Assembly (NCBI GenBank): GCA_028095005.1
Contig: CM051460.1
Span: 63,899,676-63,963,675 of the forward strand
Reading direction: 5' to 3'
DNA length: 64,000 nt
From: Rhynchospora pubera
Taxonomy: Eukaryota > Streptophyta > Magnoliopsida > Poales > Cyperaceae
The notes beneath the pieces are model-generated. The model did not search any database. It was given only the letters and a program-made list of their open reading frames with translations, and was not told the DNA's origin. The position numbers were made by a program, and so were the translations under genes. The first letter of the stretch is position 1, and every line of letters starts with the position of its first letter. Positions 34,424 through 46,582 of the stretch are shown piece by piece.

Positions 34424-37400
34424 ATGGCATCAACCATGCCTGCAGGTGCAGGTAGTAGTTCAAAGAGAAGGAGAAAAGATGGTGAAGATGATGAAGATGA
34501 TGAAGAGAGAATGCCAGACAAAAACAAAAAGCCTAAGTTCTGGTTTTATCAAGACAGACAGCCAAAGAATCAGTCTAAGGTCTGGGATACATTTACTGAG
34601 ATAACACAGCCATATGGTACTAAAAAGGCACGATGTTCCCTTTGTGAAACTCAGCTGCCTTTAACCGGCAGCAAGGCGAGCTGGACAGCTAAACTTCGGC
34701 GCCATCTTGGGAAAGGCTGCTCTCGCGTAGCTACCACATCTGTTGATGATCAACAGCTTTCTAGACCCCATAATGCCCAACAATTGGACTTGGGATTATA
34801 TGATGCGCAGAGAAACCGTGAATTGTTTGTCAAAATGGTTATTGATACCAAAATTATGTTACATCATGTGGAGAATCCTTTTCTAAAACAGTTTGCGCTC
34901 TCTCTTCAACCACACTACCGTCACCTCGACCACGAGGCTGTTAAAAAAGAGATCCTCACCTTCTATAATAATGGAAAAGCCGTGTTGAGAGACACATTCA
35001 GCAAGCTGAACTCTAGAGTTAGCTTAAGTTTCTCATGGGATGAAACCAGTTCTTTTGTTTGTGTTGCTGCCCACTTTATTGACTGTGACTTCAAATTAGT
35101 GAGAAGAGTACTCGGTTTCATAAGCACAAATTGTGAACCTTCTCAGCTTCAAAAGTTCACACAGGATTGGGCATTTTCTAACTGGATCCTTGCACTTACT
35201 ACAGATGGTTGCTTAGCTTCGACAAACTTGGCTGTACCTGGGGATCCAACCTTACGTGAAATCCTTCGTGGCGTCAACTTCGTAGGTGTGGGAGACATTG
35301 TATCTCTCTTCTGTTCAATGGCTTGTGATTTCTTTGATAGAATTTCCCTTCTCACTGGACCTATTGACGAAATTTTGAGAAGCCTGAACGAGAGTTGTGA
35401 ACTACTGGATTCTTTCAACCATATCGCATCGCAACATCATCTCAGCCTGAAGTATGAATTCAATCTCAATGATACACGAGGGTTAGGTTCCACTTTTAAC
35501 ATGTTACAGGATGCATTTCCCTATAAAGAGGTTCTCTGTGCACTGAGGGACAAGCAACAATTTTGGGATTATGCTGCAGTGCGGGCTGGATTCTCCAATA
35601 AGCAAGAATTCTGGAATGAAGTCGAGAAGGTGCTTGAACTTTTTAATCCGATAAATGACATGGTTGTGATGCTCTCTTCGAGTGAATTTCCAACACTAAA
35701 TTTACTTATAAAACTTGTTCTGGAAGCCAAAGATGTCCTCCTTATAGGTCCCTGGCCTGATTTAGACCTTACCAGAGATGCTATGGCAGAGTCACTGAAA
35801 ATGTTAGAGGACTATTTGGCTAGTTGTGGTACAATTGTGCATTTTGCTTCCTTGTTGGATCCTCAATTCAAATCAACCTACCTTGAACAATGCAATGGAA
35901 ACATCATGCCTAACAATTACCAAATTCTCGAACAATTTGGAGCTTTTTTCAATTCATATCAAAGTGAGAATGCAGAAACCTCTACCAATCAAAATTGTTC
36001 AGAACTGGTACCAGAGTGGAAAAGGTATCTGGAGAGCAGCTCAGTGAACAAGGATGTTGAGAATTTTGATTTGTTGGGTTGGTGGAAGAGTAGCGAATCA
36101 GAATATCCAGTTCTTTCCAAGATGGCACGTGATATTCTTGCCGTTCCTGCTTCCTCCTCATTAACTTCTGGTACGGAATCACTACAAGAAATTTGGAGAG
36201 AAATATTTTGGTCTCCAATCTCAAGAGAGATGTCAGTGGTCTTGGTTTGCTGCAACAATTGGCTCAGAAGCAATCCCAATTCTGGTATGATATCCATCCC
36301 TTGTAGAGATTTTGATATCACATCTACTTGATCTACTTTAGTAATGGAACTCAAATTATTGCATATGTACATGAAGTTCTACAGAATAGAAAATCTAGAC
36401 TGTCACACAGGTTTTGAAATAGAATTATGGTGTTTCTTAAATCGGAATTTTTAATTTATTTATGAGCTTATCTATGATAACCCGAGTTATTATGTTGAGA
36501 TTTTGAGGTATGTATAGGGCTATAGATATTTTAAATGTTTTTATTGCCAGTTGTGTTATACCAAATTACTCTAAGTGCAAAAGATGTCCAAGTAGAGAAG
36601 GTGACATATATGCACCAACAGAGAAAAAAATGGATATAAAAAATATATATCAACGTATTATAAACATATATAATTTTTTTTTAAAAATGCAGGTGCCCAG
36701 GTAGACAGAAGAAATCACAATTCCATATTTGATCTCAAAAAATGCAGGGAATTGCTAGCGAATTTTGTACTATCAACTAAAGTGTCCTTGAAGCTGTTGA
36801 ACAATACTAAGTTTGTAGAGTGGGTTAGAGATCTTAACCCAATGTATGATGTGTCAAATGTGATTGGCATTGAGAGAGATAGGTTTGGTTTCTATCAAAT
36901 GGAGTGGGAAATGATACAAAATGATTTTAACAGAAATGTTTCTAGAATTTCTTTAAGTATTCAAAAATTTGGAAAAGCAGAAGAAGAAGAAGAAGAAGAA
37001 GAAGAAGAAGAAGAAGAAGAAGAAGAAGAAGAAGAAGAAGAAGAAGGAGGAGAAGACAGCAAGGATGATGAAGATTGCCCCAGCTACATGTGTATTAGGG
37101 CGCACTTCATTAACAACGAGTTTAAATTGGTTCAAGGAGTTATTGGTATGAAAGACACCTGTGGTCTTACAGGACAGACAATTGCAGCCCAGTTAGAGAG
37201 ATCTATACAAAATTGGGGGATTGATAAAAAGGTACTTGCATTCACCACTAATAAGGGGGTCGATGAGATACTTTACTGGTTAAAATGTTGGGTTGGGAAA
37301 ACCAGTTTGCAATGCAGTCTAGATGGGTTGTTTGGGGAACTATCCGAAATTGCATTGGATCCTTTACAGCACGAATTTCATTATATTGAAGAGATGATAC

Positions 37401-40400
37401 AATTTCTGAGAAATAGACCTGATGCGATGCAGTATTTCAACTGCCTTGCTTTCAAATATGGAATTGCCCCAAAATCGGATTTTCTATCAGTTACGGGTTC
37501 ATGGAAACCTATCTGGGGCATGCAGATGTTAAATGATGTGCTTCCATACAGAGAGGTTTTTGATAAATTTGCAGAGGAAGATGCCTTTTGTTCCAGTGTG
37601 GAGAGGTTGTCCTGTGAAAGTTGGGAGCAAGTGGAGTATTCTGTCAACATTTGGAAACCAATATACAGAGCAGCCATAATTCTTTCTTCTTCTAATTATC
37701 CCACCTCGAATTTATGTCTCAGAACTATATTTGAGATCCACGATCTTTTGTCATTCTTCTACATTACATTCGATGCAAATAAGGACAAAGGAAGAATGCT
37801 GCTCTTAGACAAAATGCTAGCGCATTTAGGTGATTTCTGGAAGGATTGTGAAAGAACTTTACTGGTGGCCTCTATGTTGGATCCACAGTTCAAGTTTAAA
37901 TACTTGGAACGTTGCTATGGCAAACAAATCACTGATGAAAAGGAAATTAGCACATGTATTCAGGACCTGATCAATAATTATGAAGATGTATCCATCCAGG
38001 ATGCACCAGAAAGGGTAATGCTAGAACTTCAAGCATACAAGGAAGAGGATTGTGTAGAGATCAAAGATGAAGGAAATTTTGATATTTTGAGATGGTGGAA
38101 GGATAATCAAGCAAATTATCCCATTCTTTCAAAGATGGCACGTGATATCCTTGCCATTCCTGTCTCTTCTGTACCCTTGGAATTGGCTTTTCAGGCACCT
38201 ACACTGTACAAACGTCCATCGTTTGCAAAATCTGCGTATCTACTGGGTGATGCCATAGTAGAAAGTTGGGGTAAATGCGTATTGGAAATTTTGGACAACT
38301 ATAATAATTGGCTCTCTGCTGAAACCACTAACAGTAAGTATCTTTTATGTAGCCTTTTTTTTTTCTGAAAAAAATATACAGAAACTGCTCTTGTTAGTTT
38401 GCTTGTGCTAAGTATAGATTCCTGCTTTCCAATGATTTAAAATAGTGGATTTTTTGGAATTGTAGTTTCCCCTTTATTTAATCAAACTTAGTAGTACATA
38501 CCAAGAGATTTGTTACAATTTGAATGCTAGATTTGCCTACCTCATAACTTCCTAGAAAGATTTTTTAAATAAACTTCCAACTTATAGCCAGACTGATATG
38601 ATACTGTGTCCATGGCTATATATATATAGATATCAGACCTTTCAATAAAAACGAGGTTCCTCCTCTACTTCACTATGTTGAAAGATAACTTTCCTTCGTT
38701 TCCTTTTGGGTATATTCAGAGGAACAGATTTCAGTGATTAAGCTTCCAGCAGAGATAACTGCTGACCCGAATTGCATCAATGCATCGAAACCATATAATG
38801 AATGCACTGATGGAAGCTTTAAGAGGATATCTGATCAGGGTAGGATCGATAAGGATGCAGCAGGTATATGTCCTTTGATAATTGTTTCATTTTTTTTCAC
38901 TAGCTTATGTAAAATTTACGCCAAGCTTCCATTTTGACCATCCTTTCTGGAATTGATGTGGGTAAGTAGTTGGGGTTTTACAATGTAATAGAAGAGACTA
39001 CATAGCAAAGTTTTGATAAGTGTTGCAACATCCAGCTAGTGTTTATGATTATTTTCTATTTTCTTCAGATGAATCAGAAAGAGGGAAACAAGCACCTGAA
39101 AATGCTGCAATAGACTTGGTTTCCCCATCGCACCGAAGCCCACGGCCAGCTCGGGGTATCAACTCTACAAGATATCTTGAACATTGTTTGAATCAATCGA
39201 TGACAGATGAAATAGTAGTCATACAAGGTATTGGATTGACTGCTGAGCGAATGGAGTGTCTCATCACTCGCATGGATGGAACCCACAAATGGGTTCCTGG
39301 TGAGGTATGTTTAAATTACGGAAATGAATTTAAACCTGAGGTTTCAGTAATTGCTATTTTCAATTTCCTTCTTTTTTTAAAAAAAAAAATTATTAATTTC
39401 ATTTTTTTGAGCCAACCGATGCAAATTGCTTTTGATTTCTCAGTAGAAATAAATCCAAATGGGCCAAAAGTAGAAATATTTATTGTTCATTCTCCCAAGT
39501 CCCAACTGTCTAGCTACCATCAGATTCGGTTTTCTCTCTGAATAAATATTTTTTCACAGGTCATCAACTGTTGTATTGCCATCATGAACATGAAGAATAA
39601 AAGGAGCACAACAAGTAGCATTCTGATTCTTGAAACTTTCGATTCCCAACGATTGGAGTCGTGGGCAACATCAATGGAGAACACGCAGAATAACCATAAC
39701 CATAACCAACGGACTTGGTCAACCATCATTAAAAGAGGCAATGAATTTTTGGATCATGACCTGGTAAATTTCCTTACATATCAACTTCACATCAAAAAAT
39801 TTACCACTTAGAAGCTCACTCACAATCATTATTGTAGGTGTTCTTTCCAATCAACATGAATTCAGAACATTGGATTGTTGGTGTTCTCAATACTCTAAAA
39901 AAGGAGTTCCAGATATTGAATTCCTTGGACTCACTTGCCACACGCAGATCCTATGAAAAAGAAACTTCTAAATTGGTAAATCTTTTATGGACTAATTATA
40001 GCTCACTTGCTATTTCACAACATGTTGTAATTAATTTTCTCTATGTTCAACCATTAGAGATCAGGAATTCAGGTGTGTATTAATGCTGCAATTGGATATA
40101 GAGGTCTTAAGGCACAATGGCGACCAAATACACATGAATGGCCTGTACGTGCTATTGAGAGTCTACCACAGCAAAATGACACGTATGATTTTTAAAAAAA
40201 AATTAAAATGACCGACTATTTGCATTAAATTCTTTTAATAAAGTCAATTTATTAAAATGACTGACTAGTTTTTTTTGCCCCCCCCCCCCTTTCAAGGAAT
40301 TCTTGTGGTCTATTTGCAGTAAAGTTTATGGAATTGTGGGATGGAACAAAACTTGCTTGTGATTTTACACAGGTGTTGTAACATTTTTTTTTTAAATCAT

Positions 40401-40598
40401 GGTTTATCATACTAAATTGATGAAAAGGAATGTACCAATTGTGGTTCTTTGACCTTACAAATGATGCATTAATTTATATTTTGGCAGGAAGATATTGACA
40501 TCTTTAGGAGAGAGCTAGTGAATGAGCTGTTATTATCGGAGCACAATGAGCTGAAAGCAGTTCAAGATGAGATTAGAAGTAAATATGCTTTAGAGTAA
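34424..40598 (+). CDS. Gene D: BED finger, two hAT-transposase repeats and a Ulp1-like protease domain
   Basis: Nine exons join in frame: 34424-36284, 36693-38333, 38720-38863, 39069-39304, 39560-39763, 39838-39975, 40058-40182, 40297-40372, 40488-40598. Total 4536 nt, a predicted 1511 residues. ATG 34424 has context ACCATGG, just after a leader acceptor. Residues 14-18 are KRRRK; a BED finger uses C71, C74, H94, C99. hAT repeat 1 ends in a dimerisation-type segment (FDLLGWWKSSESEYPVLSKM, near 548). Repeat 2 (about 621-1165) has a run of about 22 Glu near 716 where the first catalytic Asp region should be, and ends FDILRWWK...YPILSKMARD near 1082. The C-terminal 230 residues are C48/Ulp1-like: H1373 (HWIVGV), D1393 (NSLDS), Q1447, C1453 (NSCGLF), with the Q-x5-C spacing of Ulp1. 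The likely role is a domesticated nuclear DNA-binding protein with deSUMOylase-type activity. Two adjacent genes, or a pseudogene, remain possible without transcripts. Confidence 0.8.
36980..37046 (+). repeat. Coding GAA microsatellite in gene D
   Basis: About 22 tandem GAA triplets encode a polyglutamate run in the second hAT repeat, followed by GGA GGA and an acidic stretch. The triplet nature keeps the frame whatever the copy number. Confidence 0.9.
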
Positions 40599-41018
40599 AA
40601 CAGGAGTAGCATTCATAAATCTGTTATTTTTATGTAGCTTTAAACAAATTTTATGTAAGATCTATGAAGTATGGTTTGTGTGGTTTGTAGGTCCTAGCCA
40701 ACATCATTTTTTGGTAGGTAATTTGCAATAGGCTCACTAAGGTTGTCAGGTTGCCTAATTGGTTTTTGGAGATGAGTTTTGTATCAGAGAGTATGCATGT
40801 GAATTTTTTATGTAGTTTTAAGGTCTTTTTTTTTTTTTTTTTTTTTGATACGTAAAGGTCTACACTCTAACTGTCTAACAGTACGGAGCAAGGCCTATGT
40901 TTTTGAAGGATGGATTTGTGTAAGAAAGGAATGGGTGGTTTTAAAACATATTGGAATGGTCGGTAATGGGGCCAGTCAGCCCAATCTTATTTTTGCATAT
41001 CCAGTCTAGTATAATAGT
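40599..41018. repeat. 3' flank of gene D shared with copy C
   Basis: Aligns with 46583-46968 apart from small gaps and a longer T-run (40830-40847), ending at CAGTCTAGTATAATAGTA. This is the right-hand part of the duplicated unit. Confidence 0.75.
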
Positions 41019-41925
41019 ACCGAAAAATTTAAAAATAATATTAAATTAATATAATATATTAAAAATAATATCAATATAATAACATTTATTTAAATAGTAT
41101 CCCAAGATCGGAATCTCAGATTCCGACGGCAAGATCGGAATCCCGGATTCCGAGCTTTTTAATTTTTTATATATTATTTATTTAGTTTATTTAGTTTATT
41201 AATTAGAAAAATAGATAATATATTGTAAAAATATTGAAAAAATATGAAAAAAATCAGGAATAATTAAATTAAATTTTATATGTAATTTAGTATTTTTTGG
41301 AAATTTTTTTCCTTTTATTAGTTTATTAATTAGTTAATTAATTAGAAAAATAGATAATATATTCTAAAAATATTGAAAAAATATAAAAAAAATCAGGAAT
41401 AATTAAACAAAATTTATATGTAATTTATTATTTTTGGGAAATTAAATTTATTTTTCTTTTAATTAATTTATTTAATTAAATATAAATTTAATTAATTTAT
41501 TTAATTAAAAAATGAATAATTAAGTATAAATTTTTAATTAATTTACATTAAAATTATAAATTTTTAAACAACCATTTGATATGCGTCCCGGATGTCGTCA
41601 TCTGTATATATTATTTTCATATTATATATTAAACAATCATATCGAGTCTCATGATCAAGGAAGCACTTTCTGGATTGCGTTAGAAAGGAATCACACGAGA
41701 TTGACGTTTTATTGAGACGGAAAAAAAAAGACTAAATTCACTTGATTTACTGCATTTCTCTTTTTAATGATTAATTTATGATTTTAAAAACTTTTTTAGT
41801 AGTTTAGAGTGGTTTTTAGGTTTGCAAACTTTCAAAGTAAATTTTGGAGGTCTAGAGAGCGTTTTTTGGCTCCGAAAATGGTCCTTACGGGGATGGGGAA
41901 AGACGCTCCGAGGCAGGTTGATTGG
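41019..41925. repeat. AT-rich spacer with a two-copy tandem repeat and palindromes
   Basis: Bases from about 41203 and again from about 41342 repeat the same block of roughly 139 bases (starting TAGAAAAATAGATAATATAT). At 41107-41157 two tandem palindromes GATCGGAATC..GATTCCGA occur. No gene seen. Confidence 0.6.
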
Positions 41926-42473
41926 CTACTTTGCAAAATGCACCCTTTGATAATTCATAAAAAAAAAAGACGCTCTCTCGTGAAAATTGCGCACAGATTG
42001 ATTGATATTGATTGACATTAATTTCTTTCGCTCTTCAGAGTTAGCATACTCAAAATCAATATAAATTAGGTGATATATGAAAGCATTTGGTTAAGAGAGG
42101 TTGCTCTATGGGGGGTCCGAACTCGAGAAAGTTTTGCTAGGGTTTGGTTCAAAAGTTTGCTAGCACAAGCAATGGCGACGCACAAACTGTAGAGACAAAG
42201 CGAGAAGGGTAATTTCAAACATCGATTTTTTTTTTTCTTTTAAATAATATTTAAAATAATAAATAAGGGTAAATATATAAAAGTTACAACATTAGAAGGG
42301 TATATATCCGAATTAAAAGAATCGAGGGACATATTTCCAACAAGAGAAAATCAGAGGGGTGTGAAACTGATTTTTTCACAATTATATGGTAATTTGGTAA
42401 AATGTTCTTTCCTTTTTCGTCATGGCCATACAATAGGAAAGAAAATATAAAATGATTTGTTATCTAGCCTAGC

Positions 42474-42480
42474 TATATAA
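42474..42480 (+). promoter_or_regulatory. TATA box of copy B
   Basis: TATATAA in GCCTAGCTATATAAATGG, same context and spacing as in copy A. The roughly 550 bases before it are also conserved between the copies, and in copy A they are cut by Helitron 1. Confidence 0.5.
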
Positions 42481-43175
42481 ATGGATATGCGATATCCTCG
42501 TAATTAAGAACGAAACGTTTCTGATAATCAAGGAAACAATTTCAATCGGTTAGTTATTTCTCTTGTGTCTCTTAATTTTCTGGTTCGAAATCCTGATTGT
42601 GAATTACAATAGCTACCTCACGAAGAAGTAAGATTTTGATCTGTTTGACAGCTTCTGTCAACATTTTCTAAAAAAAAAAATTTATGATCTGTTTACCTCT
42701 CTCACTCTTTCAATTCGATTATTTTGATTTTGTTGTGCACTAGATCTGATTTTGCTTCAGCTTGTCTATTTCTAAGAACAAAAGTGCTCATGGAATTATT
42801 TGCAATTGCTTCTTCCTTTCTTTTAATTTGCATATTACTGACATGTGCTCGTACAATTAATTTTTATATTTTTATTCACATCTACAGATCACGTCCTTTT
42901 GCATTTGAATCGGATCCAAAAAATTGTATATATTTGTTATAGCTAGGTAGATGACAAATTGAGGTTGTTTTGACAAACAAAATTAAAAAAAATTAATAAA
43001 TTGGGTCGCAGTAATCGAGGAGTTAATTGCTTAATTAATACTCCAAAATCAAAAAGAGTTTAGAAATTAAAGGACCGTACCTGTGAATGGATGTGGCGTA
43101 TAGGATATATATGTCAAGCATTCTTTAATTGCTGATTAATATTAATATTTTGAATTTTGAATTGCAGCAGATAAC

Positions 43176-45341
43176 ATGTCAAGCATTGTGCAACAATTCT
43201 CACGGAAAAGGAAGAAAAAGTCTGAAGAGAGACTCTCAGGCTCAGCTAAAAGGTCTGATCATATCTTGGAAGAGTTTGATGAGAGTGCGATGGAGCAGCC
43301 TCTGCTTGATGGTAGGAAAAAGGCGAGATGCGCGAAGCAAGGTACAACTCATGATTACACCTCACCTCAATTAATTAATATGTAAGGTTATATAATATGA
43401 TGCATTATATATAATATAAGAAATCCTTTTATTTTGGATTGGAGCTTTGTGATTATTTTCCTTATATTTCAGATGATGAATTAGGACAAGTGAAACATGC
43501 TCTTAAAAGATGCCACCGACCAGATTGGAGTATCCGTTCTATTTATTTTCTTGAACGTTGTTTGAGTGAAAAGTTGTCGTATCTACGTCAATTAGTAGTT
43601 ACAGAAGATGTTATATTGACTGCTGATACGATGCGATGTCTCCTTGTTCGCGAGCACGGAATTGACAAACGGATTCCTGATCAGGTATGCTTGTAGTGTT
43701 TTTAGCAATCCTCTAAGTGCTGATAAGATGATGAAAATTTTGTATTTCTCAATATTTTCTAAATTTTTTCGTATATTTTGTCTCCCAATAGCGGATACTG
43801 TCATTACGATATTACCGCAATTTTCCATATCCGGTATGGTATTAAAAATAATGTTGTGTGTGTGGGTGTGTCTATATGTATATGTATATGTAAAAATATG
43901 TACTCCACCGCTGTTAGTCTGTTACTCCTACAAAGAATTTGTACACCTCAGGCGTAGGTTTCAGTAATTAATCTCTATTTTCAATTTTGTACTTTTGTTA
44001 TTTATTAATTGTCGTGAATTTATTTAGGGTCCTAGCTAACTGAGGCATGCAAATGGCAACTGAAGTAAATCCTTCCGTATTGAATGGCCAGCTATACCCA
44101 AATTAATGGAAATAGATGCATGTTCATAATTCCCCAAAAATAAAATCATGTTAATTATTCCACGGGATGTACTTCCACTCCAAATTAATTAATTACTGTT
44201 TCACAGATTATGAACTGCTATATTGGCATAATGAAGAATCAACCAAGTATCTCCACTGATGTCCTTATGCTTAGCACGTTTGATACTCGAATACTGCAAA
44301 ATGAAGATGCGCAATCTGAAAATGAAGCTCATCGCTTCTACATCACTGAGATGGGCAACAATTTCTTGCAATCTGATATGGTAACTTCCTTTATTAATTT
44401 TATTTAATAAGATAGTAAATAATATATAATATATATATATATCATGAGGTGTATTCTAATGAACGCAATCACAATTATTAACTATTTGTATTGGAGACGT
44501 TCTTCCCAATCCAGGTTAGCGATCCCACATTTGGTCACCACGGCCACTGGATTGTTGGGGTTCTGAATCCAGAAGCAAAGGAGTTCCAGATATTGAATTC
44601 ATGTGCCGTTGTTGCCGGAACAAGAAAAATTAAAAAATTGGTACATCCATCTTTTCATTTCGCACATTTTTCATTCCATTCCGTCCGGGTATATCGGTTT
44701 CATTTCAGAAACGGAACTTTGTTTTAGAGAAACAAAACACATAAAATGAGAAATGACAATGTAAAATTTACGTGTTATTATATCATGTTTCAGATAGCAG
44801 GCATCCAAGTATGTATTGATGCTTCTTTGGACTCTAAAGGTATTCGATCACGTGGTATTCGACCAACAATACTTAATTGGCCTATACGCGTTATTCCAAA
44901 TTTACCACAGCAGAAGGATAGGTATATGGCTCGGACATTATTTTTTCATTGTTTTCCTATAAAATTGCGCGATTTTATTTTTTATTAATTATAAATATAA
45001 ATTGACTATTTCAAACTGTTTTTAGTTGGTCTTCTGGACTGTTTGCGCTCAAGTACATGCAATTCTGGAATGGATCAAAGCTTACTCGTGACTTTACACA
45101 GGTGTTGCGATAGTTTTCTTTCATCATGACTTTTATCTTGCAAATTGGACTAATAGTACTATGTGTTAAATTATTTATATTTATGTATTTATATATAAAT
45201 GAATAATGCGATCAATTTGGGCAGGATGACATTGACATATTTAGGAAGCTGTTAGTTGGCGAGCTCATATTGTCAGATCTAAATAAGAGGAAGGACATTC
45301 AAGATGAGATTAAGAATAAATTATACGCTTTTGACTTTTGA
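43176..45341 (+). CDS. Copy B: Ulp1-like protein lacking catalytic Asp and Cys
   Basis: Seven exons with GT-AG junctions keep one frame: 43176-43341, 43473-43684, 44207-44380, 44497-44640, 44794-44921, 45026-45101, 45225-45341. Total 1017 nt, a predicted 338 residues. A leader intron probably ends at TTGCAG before ATG 43176. The N-terminus is basic (KRKKK at residues 11-15), suggesting nuclear location. The C-terminal half follows the C48/Ulp1 fold: TFFPIQV, H201 in HWIVGVLN, Q272 in LPQQKD. Alanine stands where the catalytic Asp is expected (residue 221, NSCAVV), and Ser278 (WSSGLF) replaces the nucleophilic Cys. A SUMO-binding or regulatory non-enzyme is therefore more likely than an active protease. 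Exon structure matches exons 4-9 of gene D, showing common descent. The acceptor of exon 4 is TTGGAG, weaker than TTGTAG in copy A. Confidence 0.8.
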
Positions 45342-45707
45342 GTAACACCGTGCACATGTGATGCCATTAGTACCATACATGTCTACTTTATTTCGCTCTA
45401 ACAAGCTATACATGCTTGTTTGTACGTTTATATTTGCTATGCTAGAGCTACGTTTGGGATTGAATTTGTTATGTTTAATTAAGTATTTAATTGATTTGAT
45501 GGATGATTTATCTCTTGTATTTTTATTGATTATTGTTGCTGTTTGATTTAAGTACTAAGGTTTGTCGGTTAAACAAATGCCACATTTATTAGTTTGGCAT
45601 GAAAACCCAATTTGTCTTGATGTTGAACACATGTAGCAAAACATAATCCGGTAAGTCGAAATTCGAGATGGGAGACCAAGATATCGAGAGATCGTATCTT
45701 TACTCTA

Positions 45708-46582
45708 AAATTTTTGGATCATGACCTGGTAAATTTCCTTACATATCAACTTCACATCAAAAAAATTTACCACTTAGAAGCTCACTCACGGTCAATATTA
45801 TTGTAGGTGTTCTTTCCAATCAACATTAATTGAGAACATTGGTTTGTTGCTGTTCTCAATACTCTAAAAAAGTTCCAGATATTGAATTCCTTAGACTCAC
45901 TTGGCAGACCCTATGAAGAAACACTTCTAAATTGGTGAATCTTTTCTGCACTAATTATATATATAGCTCACTTAATAGTCACAACATGTTGTAATTAATT
46001 TTCTTTGTGTTCAACCATTAGAGATCAGGAATTCAGGTGTGTATTAATGCTGCAATTGGATCTAGAGGTCTTAAGGCACAATGGCGACCAAATTCAGGTG
46101 TGTATTGGCCTGTACGTGCTATTGAGAGTCTACCACAGCAAAATGACACTTATGATTTTTTTTTAAAAAAAAATTAAAATGACCGACTATTTGCAGTAAA
46201 ATTATTTTAATATATAAAATCAATTTATTAAAATGACTGACTAGTTCTTTTTGCCCCCCCCCCCCCCCAATCCCCCAAAAGGAATTCTTGTGGTCTATTT
46301 GCAGTAAAGTTTATGGAATTGTGGGATGGAACAAAACTTGTTTGTGGTTTTACACAGGTGTTTTAACATTTTTTTTTTAATCATGGTTTATCATATAAAA
46401 TTGTTGAAAAGGAATGGTACCAGTTGTGGTACTTGACCTTACAAATGATGCATTAATATATATTTTGGCAGGAAGATATTGACATCTTTAGGAGAGAGCT
46501 AGTGAATGAGCTGTTATTATCGGAGCACAATGAGCTGAAATCAGTTCAAGATGAGATTAGAAGTAAATATGCTTTAGAGTAA
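45708..46582 (+). pseudogene. Copy C: broken duplicate of the 3' end of gene D
   Basis: Starts inside the equivalent of gene D exon 5 (AATTTTTGGATCATGACCTG) and reproduces exons 6-9: 45807-45934, from 46022, about 46282-46357 and 46471-46582. A TGA at 45831-45833 replaces the Ser codon two residues before the catalytic His. Exon 6 has small deletions and exon 7 a garbled repeat (AATTCAGGTGTGTATT twice). NSLDS and NSCGLF are retained. It has no promoter or first exons of its own and follows copy B directly. Confidence 0.85.

Noticed and set aside
36953..37151. Polyphenylalanine and polylysine frames over the GAA repeat
   Set aside because: They are the other frames of the same microsatellite inside exon 2 of gene D.
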